Under the pieces are notes generated by a model. It was given only the letters and a program-made list of their open reading frames with translations, did no database searches and was not told where the DNA came from. Of a stretch of 25,492 nucleotides of DNA, positions 20,305-25,492 are shown in pieces (the first letter of the stretch is position 1; every line of letters starts with the position of its first letter). The position numbers and the translations under genes were made by a program. The DNA comes from a virus. The DNA lies in IMG/VR virus record IMGVR_UViG_3300035698_013581, positions 1-25,492 of that record; one strand, written 5' to 3'.

Positions 20305-21401
20305 CCATCGCCCTTCACATCAACGGCGCCTCCTACGATGGCTGGACGAGCGCGAAGGTGACCAGGGCCATCGACCAGTTCACGAGCGCATTCGAGTGCT
20401 TGGTATCAGAGCGGTGGCCAGGGGCGACGGCGGTGCCGAGTATCCGGCCGGGCGATGCTTGCAGCGTGGCCGTTGACGGCGAAAACCTCATCAAAGGCCA
20501 CGTCGATAGCGTCCGCCCGGCCTACGGCTCCGGGCAGCATGTGATCCGCGTTTCCGGCCGTAGCAAGACTGCCGATCTGATCGACTGTAGCCCCACGGGG
20601 CAAAGCCAATGGTCGAACATCAGGCTCGAGCAGATCGCGGCCGCGTTGGCAGCACCGTTTGGCGTGCACATCCATACCAGCGGCAGCACGGGCGATCCGA
20701 TCCAGGCATTCCGCATCCAGCAGGGCGAAACCGTTCAATCCGCCATCGAGCGCCTGTGCAGGATGCGGGCGATCCTGGCGCGCGATGATTCCGCCGGCAA
20801 TCTGATCATCGGCCCGCCCGCCTTCGCACGGGCTACCGATGCGATTTACTGCCAGGGCGGCCGCACGAACGCAGTTGGGGCGCAAGGCGAATTTTCGATG
20901 CTGGACAGGCATTCCGAGTATCGGGTGATTGGCCAGCAGCCGGGAACTGATCTGAGCTTCGGATCGGCAGCCGCCCATTCGCAGCACACTGCACGGGATG
21001 CCAATGTGCCGCGCTGGCGCCCGCTGGTGATTGTGGCCGAAAGCAACACTACCAATGCCGGCGCCCAGGCGCGTGCGCAATGGGAGCGCAGCAGCCGGGC
21101 CGGCCGCGCGGTGGCGGCTACCTACACCCTACAAGGCTGGCGCAACACTGCAGGTGCCCTATGGCGCGAGGGCCAGTTGGTGCAAGTACGCGACGACATG
21201 CTGCACCTGCATGGCCAGTTCGCGATATCGCGCGCTGAATACAGCTACGACCAGGGCGGGCAACTCGTCCGCCTCGAAGTGGTGTTGCCGGATGCCTTCC
21301 TACCGCCACCCAAAGAGATGATCGATGAAACGACTGTTTCGGGGTTGGCCAGCGGCCCGGTAAGCACTGGCGATGCGATCAGCGATATCCTGGCGAACTG
21401 A
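20301..21401 (+). CDS. Baseplate hub protein, Mu gpP (gp44)-like
   Basis: 366 aa starting GTG 20301. It follows the hub proteins of the Mu gp44 / gpD group: N-terminal IALHINGASYDGWTSAKVTR AIDQFTSAFECLVSE, then IRPGDACSVAVDGENLIKGH VDSVRPAYGSGQHVIRVSGR SKTADLIDC, IAAALAAPFGVHIHTSGS, ESAIERL-type helix (SAIERLCRMRAILARDD) and a C-terminal beta domain (LWREGQLVQVRDDMLHLHGQ FAISRAEYSYDQGGQ). The hub crowns the baseplate and joins tube to spike. It precedes the gp45-like gene with a 1-nt overlap, as in Mu. Confident by order and pattern. Confidence 0.88.
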   Translation: MTIALHINGASYDGWTSAKVTRAIDQFTSAFECLVSERWPGATAVPSIRPGDACSVAVDGENLIKGHVDSVRPAYGSGQHVIRVSGRSKTADLIDCSPTGQSQWSNIRLEQIAAALAAPFGVHIHTSGSTGDPIQAFRIQQGETVQSAIERLCRMRAILARDDSAGNLIIGPPAFARATDAIYCQGGRTNAVGAQGEFSMLDRHSEYRVIGQQPGTDLSFGSAAAHSQHTARDANVPRWRPLVIVAESNTTNAGAQARAQWERSSRAGRAVAATYTLQGWRNTAGALWREGQLVQVRDDMLHLHGQFAISRAEYSYDQGGQLVRLEVVLPDAFLPPPKEMIDETTVSGLASGPVSTGDAISDILAN

Positions 21402-21955
21402 TGCAGCGCCAGCTTGCCAGATACCTGCAGCCGCTTGTGACGCGCATCCGCATGGTCGCTTCCCGGGCTGTCGTCCACTTGGTTTCCGACGCCCTGCGAC
21501 TACAGGGCGTGCAACTGGAAATCCTGGCAGGTGAACCTGCTGAGGCTGTGGAGCGCTTCCAACAGTACGGGTTCACATCCTGCCCGCACCCAGGTGCTGA
21601 GGCTATTGTGCTGTGCCTGGGCGGCAGCCGAGATCATCCGATTTGCATCGCAGTGGACGACAGGCGCTATCGCCTAAAGCCTCTGCAATCCGGGGAAGTC
21701 GCCCTCTATACAGATGAAGATGAGGGTGGAAATGGCCATCGCATAGTCTTGCGGCGAAATGGTATAGTGGAAGTGCGCGCAGAAGCGGTCGATGTAGAGG
21801 CCGGTACAGTTGTGATCACCTCTAACAATATTCATCTCGGCGGGGAGGGTGGCCCGGCAGTGGCGCGTATCGGAGATTTGGTCGAGGTGGGCTCCGGATC
21901 ATCTGCCGGCCAGTGGCCAATCATTTCCGGCAGCGCAAAGGTGCGGGCGCTATGA
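21401..21955 (+). CDS. Baseplate assembly/spike protein, Mu gp45-like
   Basis: 184 aa (Mu gp45 197 aa). N-terminal helical part RQLARYLQPLVTRIRMVASR AVVHLVSDALRLQGVQLEIL followed by an OB-like domain GFTSCPHPGAEAIVLCLGGS RDHPICIAVDDRRYRLKPLQ SGEVALY, then a repetitive beta region VEVRAEAVDVEAGTVVITSN NIHLGG, as in the beta-helical spike of gp45. The trimeric spike pierces the outer membrane. Its end overlaps the next gene by 4 nt (ATGA). The C-terminal residues carry no obvious metal-binding HxH motif, unlike some phage spikes. Confidence 0.87.
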   Translation: MQRQLARYLQPLVTRIRMVASRAVVHLVSDALRLQGVQLEILAGEPAEAVERFQQYGFTSCPHPGAEAIVLCLGGSRDHPICIAVDDRRYRLKPLQSGEVALYTDEDEGGNGHRIVLRRNGIVEVRAEAVDVEAGTVVITSNNIHLGGEGGPAVARIGDLVEVGSGSSAGQWPIISGSAKVRAL

Positions 21956-22419
21956 CCGATTTGGCGATGGCTTGGGATGCCGAGATCGCGGTAGGCGATT
22001 TCATCCAGGCCGGCCCGGATCTGGCGACAGGCAACGAGCTGGCCGCAGCGGTGATCATATCGCTGTTCACGTGGCGGCGCGCTGCCACAGACGATCAGTT
22101 GCCCGAAGGTGTGGCGAGCCGGCAGGGCTGGTGGGCAGACAGCTTTGCAACCGGCGGCGATCAGATCGGCAGCCGGCTTTGGCTGTTGAGCCGTGAGAAG
22201 ATCCTGCCGGCCACCATCGCGAAAGCGGAGGGGTATGCGCGCGAAGCCCTGGCGTGGCTGGTTACCGATGGTGTGGCATCCCGCGTTGATGTGCGGGCGG
22301 AACGCAACGGAGTGCACCGGGTCGATATGCTGGTGACGGTTTATCGGGGTGACGGCACTCTGCGCCAATTCCAGTTCGCCGATCTGTGGACGCGTTTGGG
22401 GGCGGTGCCCAATGGCTGA
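21952..22419 (+). CDS. Baseplate wedge protein, Mu gp46-like
   Basis: 155 aa from ATG 21952 (ATGA overlap); an open frame starting upstream at 21913 is not needed. The pattern fits the GP46 family: DLATGNELAAAVIISLFTWR RAATDDQLPEG followed by QGWWADSF (the hallmark 'GWWGDSF'), QIGSRLWLLSREKILPATIA KAEGYAREALAWLV with a C-terminal strand VDMLVTVYRGDGTLRQFQFA DLW. It is a baseplate wedge component, related to gp25-like proteins. It ends 8 nt inside the next gene. The gene is complete. Confidence 0.9.
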   Translation: MTDLAMAWDAEIAVGDFIQAGPDLATGNELAAAVIISLFTWRRAATDDQLPEGVASRQGWWADSFATGGDQIGSRLWLLSREKILPATIAKAEGYAREALAWLVTDGVASRVDVRAERNGVHRVDMLVTVYRGDGTLRQFQFADLWTRLGAVPNG

Positions 22420-23500
22420 TCACGGCTTCACGCGACCGGCACTGGCCGAGATCATCGAGCAGGCTGAAACCACCATCAATGCCCGCCTGCCCGGCGCAGA
22501 TGCCCGCCTGCGCCGCAGCGCGCTGGGGGTGCTGGCCCGCGCCCTGGCGGGCCAGACAGACGGGCTGTACGGGTATCTTGATTACATCGCGCGGCAGGCC
22601 ATCCCTTCGCTTGCCGATAGCGAACACCTGAACGAGTGGGGACGCACCTGGGGGGTTGCACGCAAGGCACCGCAGAAGGCGAGTGGCTCTGCGTCGTTTG
22701 CTGCGACTGACGGCACAGTGTTGCCTGCTGGGACAGTGTTGCAGCGCGCAGACGGCGCGCGTTACATCACTACCGCAGCGGCGACCGCTACCGGGGGCAC
22801 TGTTGCGGTGACGATCGAGGCAGAAACCCGCGCCGTTGCCGGCAACGCCACTGCGGGCACCGTTGTTTCGCTGGTATCGGGTGTTCTGGGCGTAGCCACC
22901 GCCGGCACGATTTCTGCGCCCGGCGCCACCGGCGGTGCAGATGCGGAGGCCGATCCGGCTTTCCGCGCCCGGCTACTATCGCGCATCCAGGAACCGCCCC
23001 AGGGCGGCGCGGTTCACGATTTCAAACGGTGGGCGCTGGAGGTGCCGGGGGTGACCCGGGCGTGGGTGGCGCCGCGTGAATTGGGGCACGGCACCATAAC
23101 CGTCCGCTTCCTCATGGAAGATACCTATGAGGATGGCATCCCCGTTGGCGATGGTGGCCCGGATTACAGCGGCGATCTGGCGACCATCTATGAGTACATC
23201 GACGCCCGCCGGCCGGTTGCAACCGAGCTTTATGTGGTGGCGCCGGAAGCAGTGGCCGTGGCCGTTACTGTATCCGGCCTTTCGCCTGATACGACCGCCG
23301 TGCGGACGGCCGTGCAGGCAGAGCTGGTTGACCTGTTCTTGCGCGAAGGCGAACCGGGCGCCGCCGCGCGGGTGAGCAAGATATGGGAGGCGGTTAGCAT
23401 CGCCTCTGGCGAGCGCTATCACACCATCACCAGCCCCGTAGCCGATGTCGCGATGGGCGCCAGTGAACTGCCGGTACTTGGCACGGTGACGTTCGCATGA
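22412..23500 (+). CDS. Baseplate protein J-like, Mu gp47
   Basis: 362 aa from ATG 22412. It belongs to the baseplate J family: FTRPALAEIIEQAETTINAR LPGADARLRRSALGVLARAL AGQTDGLYGYLDYIARQAIP SLADSEHLNEWGRTWGVARK, then the beta domain AATDGTVLPAGTVLQRADGA RYITT and AEADPAFRARLLSRIQEPPQ GGAVHDFKRWALEVPGVTRA WV, and the C-terminal part with RRPVATELYVVAPEAVAVAV. It forms the outer wedge of the baseplate, linking to fibres. It starts inside the end of the gp46 gene and overlaps the next gene by 4 nt. Confidence 0.93.
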   Translation: MADHGFTRPALAEIIEQAETTINARLPGADARLRRSALGVLARALAGQTDGLYGYLDYIARQAIPSLADSEHLNEWGRTWGVARKAPQKASGSASFAATDGTVLPAGTVLQRADGARYITTAAATATGGTVAVTIEAETRAVAGNATAGTVVSLVSGVLGVATAGTISAPGATGGADAEADPAFRARLLSRIQEPPQGGAVHDFKRWALEVPGVTRAWVAPRELGHGTITVRFLMEDTYEDGIPVGDGGPDYSGDLATIYEYIDARRPVATELYVVAPEAVAVAVTVSGLSPDTTAVRTAVQAELVDLFLREGEPGAAARVSKIWEAVSIASGERYHTITSPVADVAMGASELPVLGTVTFA

Positions 23501-24153
23501 ACGAACTCGCAGATGCATATCTCGGCTCCCTGCAAGCCCTGATGCCCACTGGCCCCGCATGGCCGCGCGAAGATGGGTTGCGGCAGACAACATTGCTGGC
23601 AGCGTGGGCTGAGATCTTCGCTTCGGCCCATGCCCGCGGCGATCAGTTCCCGCATCAGGCAAACCCGCTGACCACCATCGAAATGATGACCGATTGGGAA
23701 GCCGATGCAGGATTGCCGGACGATTGTTCGCCCGCGGTGCAGACAATGGCAGAGCGCCGCAAGTTGCTACTGCTGCGCCTGACGACCGTAGGCGGGCAGT
23801 CGGCCGCCTACTTCGTATCGCTTCTTGCCTCTGTAGGGCACATCATTGAGGCGGACGATTTCGTTACACATTGGATCGGTCCTTCGCGCGCTGGCGCGGT
23901 GGTACCGGGCGATGCCCGTCACTATTGGCGGGTGACGGTAGGCGATGTCGTTTCATATCCGCCCATTGCCGGTGAGATGCGCGCCGGAGAACCCCTCGGT
24001 TACACCACCGGCGCGGACGAGATCCTTTGCCTGATTGAGCGATACAAGCCCGCCGGCACCGAAGTCGTTGCCCGCGCGGGCAACTGGCTTGTGAACGCTG
24101 CAGGCGAACGCATCGTCACTGCCGCGGGAGAGGGGATTTTGGTCAATGGCTAA
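23497..24153 (+). CDS. Tail protein Mu gp48-like (DUF2313/YmfQ family)
   Basis: 218 aa; ATG 23497 overlaps the stop of gp47. It fits DUF2313: AYLGSLQALMPTGPAWPRED GLRQTTLLAAWAEIFASAHA RGDQFPHQANPLTTIEMMTD WEADAGLPDDCSPAVQTMAE RRKLLLLRLTTVGGQSAAYF, the typical 'LLPxGxAWP...L...WE...GLPD.C.......RR..V...' pattern. It joins the baseplate wedge to the tail fibres. The C-terminus holds a short Trp/Asn repeat (NWLVNAAGERIVTAAGEGIL VNG). It overlaps the fibre gene by 8 nt. Confidence 0.9.
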   Translation: MNELADAYLGSLQALMPTGPAWPREDGLRQTTLLAAWAEIFASAHARGDQFPHQANPLTTIEMMTDWEADAGLPDDCSPAVQTMAERRKLLLLRLTTVGGQSAAYFVSLLASVGHIIEADDFVTHWIGPSRAGAVVPGDARHYWRVTVGDVVSYPPIAGEMRAGEPLGYTTGADEILCLIERYKPAGTEVVARAGNWLVNAAGERIVTAAGEGILVNG

Positions 24154-24982
24154 GACGCTTGCGGAACTCGACCCAACAACAGTGCTGGCCGCCAACGACC
24201 TCCTTCCGGCATGGAAGCCCAATGCCAGCCCAGCCGATATCTACCAGATCACGTTCGCAAACTTGACCGCAGCGCTTCTCGCATCCGGCCTGCTGGATGA
24301 AGCTGCGGCCGATGCCATCTACGCTCGATTTGAAGCCCTGGGCGAAGCGAACGGAATTGCGACCCTGGATGGAAGCGGCAAGCTGCCGCTTTCCCAGATA
24401 CCGGAAAGCGCACAAGGCGGCTTCAATTTCGTGGCCGACTGGAACGCCACCACAAACGCACCCGACATCAGCGCCACCACTCCGACGAAGGGTGACTACT
24501 ACCTCGTCACCACGGCCGGCACGACCGACCTTGATGGGGTGGATGAATGGGATGTTGGCGACCGCGCAATCTACAACGGCACGACTTGGGTCAAGTGGGA
24601 TCAATCGACGAAGATCGAGGAGGATGTCGCCCCGAAGCTGGGCGGGCACCTGAACGCCAACCTCAAGCAAATCTACGGGCATCTACTGATCATCGAGAGC
24701 AGCGCATCCACAGCCTACAGCACGACGGATGCGGATGTTGGCAAGCACAAGGAGTTTACGGCTACCAGCGCGATAACTGTGACCCTGCAAAACCAGCCCA
24801 TCGGCAGCGTGATCGGCTTCTCGCCTGAGGGAGTTGGGCAGATCACCTTTGCCGCAGCCGGCGGGCTGTCCATCCAAAGCCGGGGCGGTAAGCTCAAATC
24901 GGCCGGGCAGTATGCTGAGATTTATGCGCGCAAGCGCTCTGCAACCGTGTGGCGCCTCGCTGGCGATCTGGTGGACGAGTAA
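24146..24982 (+). CDS. Tail fibre protein
   Basis: 278 aa starting ATG 24146. Residues 1-80 are helical with LAELDPTTVLAANDLLPAWK and the collar-type GIATLDGSGKLPLSQIPESA (about residues 68-88), common where phage fibres attach. Residues 90-155 contain FVADWNATTNAPDISATTPT KGDYYLVTTAGTTDLDGVDE WDVGDRAIYNGTTWVKWD, a small beta module often seen in phage tail fibres ('GDYYxVxxxGxTxLDGxxxWxxGDxxxxNGxxWxK'). The C-terminal third looks like a distinct beta-rich tip (TATSAITVTLQNQPIGSVIG). It determines host receptor recognition. Its TAA overlaps the next start by one nt, so the two are expressed together. Confidence 0.82.
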   Translation: MAKTLAELDPTTVLAANDLLPAWKPNASPADIYQITFANLTAALLASGLLDEAAADAIYARFEALGEANGIATLDGSGKLPLSQIPESAQGGFNFVADWNATTNAPDISATTPTKGDYYLVTTAGTTDLDGVDEWDVGDRAIYNGTTWVKWDQSTKIEEDVAPKLGGHLNANLKQIYGHLLIIESSASTAYSTTDADVGKHKEFTATSAITVTLQNQPIGSVIGFSPEGVGQITFAAAGGLSIQSRGGKLKSAGQYAEIYARKRSATVWRLAGDLVDE

Positions 24983-25455
24983 TGCTGTTCGCCAGCCAAC
25001 GGGCATGCGTCGCGCCTGACTCCGGAAGCATCACCCGTACCGTTGAACTTAAGCTCTGGGCAGCCGGTGGCGGTGTCTCACAAACACCGCACGCTGAGCG
25101 TAGTGCCGGCGGGGGTGGCTACGGCATTGCCACCTTCAATCTGGAAACTGGCACTGCGCTGAAAATCATAGTCGGGCAGGCTGGCCAGAACGGTTCGGGC
25201 GTCAACGGCAGCGGTGGGGGCGGGCTATCGGGCGTATTTATTGACTCTGTCAGCTTAGAAACCGCCCTCCTTGTTGCCGGCGGCGGTGGCGGCGCTGGCA
25301 CACCCGCCCATGTCGGTCGCGGCGGCGGTGGCGGCGGCGCCGCAAGCCAGGGCGGGGCCGGGGCCACCGTAAGCGGTGCGCCGCCCCCACCTGATTTCCC
25401 GGTTCCCAATTTTGCCGCCACTGCCATCGTTCGTTTGGAAAACGATGGAGCATAG
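24982..25455 (+). CDS. Glycine-rich tail-tip/adhesin-like protein
   Basis: 157 aa from ATG 24982 (TAATG overlap with the fibre gene). After a short N-terminus the sequence is very Gly-rich: TVELKLWAAGGGVSQT, SAGGGGYGIATFNLETGTAL KIIVGQAGQNGSGVNGSGGG GLSGVF, then LLVAGGGGGAGTPAHVGRGG GGGGAASQGGAGA. This matches the Gly-rich receptor-binding or fibre-tip domains ('xWGAGGGGG...GGGGGYxxG.....GxxLxVxVG..G') found on phage fibres, where glycine runs form polyglycine-II sheets. Binding of host surface polymer is likely. The C-terminus AATAIVRLENDGA is a usual ending for such domains. No coding problem seen. It could be a chaperone-like fibre adhesin as in T-even gp38; the fold similarity is only inferred. 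Confidence 0.65.
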   Translation: MLFASQRACVAPDSGSITRTVELKLWAAGGGVSQTPHAERSAGGGGYGIATFNLETGTALKIIVGQAGQNGSGVNGSGGGGLSGVFIDSVSLETALLVAGGGGGAGTPAHVGRGGGGGGAASQGGAGATVSGAPPPPDFPVPNFAATAIVRLENDGA

Positions 25456-25457
25456 CC

Positions 25458-25492
25458 TTGCAACAAACAGTGCAGCCTTTGTTGGACGCGAG
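25458..25492 (+). CDS. Possible start of next gene (partial)
   Basis: A TTG at 25458 is preceded by GGAG (25447-25450) with a 7-nt spacer, and the frame is open to the window end (LQQTVQPLLDA). Too short to identify. It could be a further fibre assembly or lysis gene. Confidence 0.3.
   Translation, partial: MQQTVQPLLDA

Overview
This window looks like the late structural region, plus a flanking regulatory and early segment, of a temperate contractile-tailed (myovirus-type) phage or prophage. The DNA is GC-rich, clearly above 60% by eye. Two genes point to an alphaproteobacterial host: a DUF2312/GapR-type protein (4406-4651), a family centred on Alphaproteobacteria and their phages, and, more weakly, a DUF3775 protein. 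I cannot name a genus, and I see no integrase, attachment site, tRNA, rRNA or CRISPR array here.

Layout. (1) 1-2161, leftward: four overlapping genes, read from gene A down to a SLOG/DUF2493 gene that is frameshifted near the left edge. Their proteins share a recurring winged-helix-like pattern. (2) 2162-3755: a mostly non-coding, AT-richer control region. It holds one leftward small gene with an intrinsic terminator behind it, a phased repeat array of about 43 bp, operator-like inverted repeats that overlap predicted promoters, and a cluster of GTGTAAC motifs. (3) 3756-5154, rightward: a phage minor structural-type protein, the GapR-like protein and a DUF3775 protein. (4) 5155-13849: a lambda-type packaging and head module (candidate cos palindrome, TerS/Nu1, TerL/gpA, gpW, portal, protease with nested scaffold, decoration protein gpD, capsid gpE, gpFII-like). 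It is interrupted by a two-gene moron insert (7862-8841) and a small membrane/coiled-coil gene (10631-10975). (5) 13842-25455: a Mu-type contractile tail module (tail terminator, DUF2635, sheath, tube, frameshifted chaperone, tape measure, gpN/circularisation-like, gpP, gp45, gp46, gp47/J, gp48, tail fibre, glycine-rich tip protein).

How it fits together. The late genes are tightly packed with many 1-8 nt overlaps, so most are probably co-transcribed and translationally coupled. The head module packages DNA through a cos-type terminase. The tail module builds a contractile tail of roughly 100 nm, judged from the tape-measure length. A dispersed CGGTATTTATACCG-like element occurs in the main intergenic gaps, including gaps inside the late cluster, and in three places coincides with a predicted -10 region. 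This suggests one regulator acting at several dispersed sites.

The points most worth checking are the phased repeat array, the dispersed operator family, the wHTH-like gene family on the left, the canonical -1 slippery site in the tail chaperone, the nested scaffold start and the cos-like palindrome. Two apparent single-base losses in C/G runs (near 61-65 and 8732-8734) may be real frameshifts or assembly errors.
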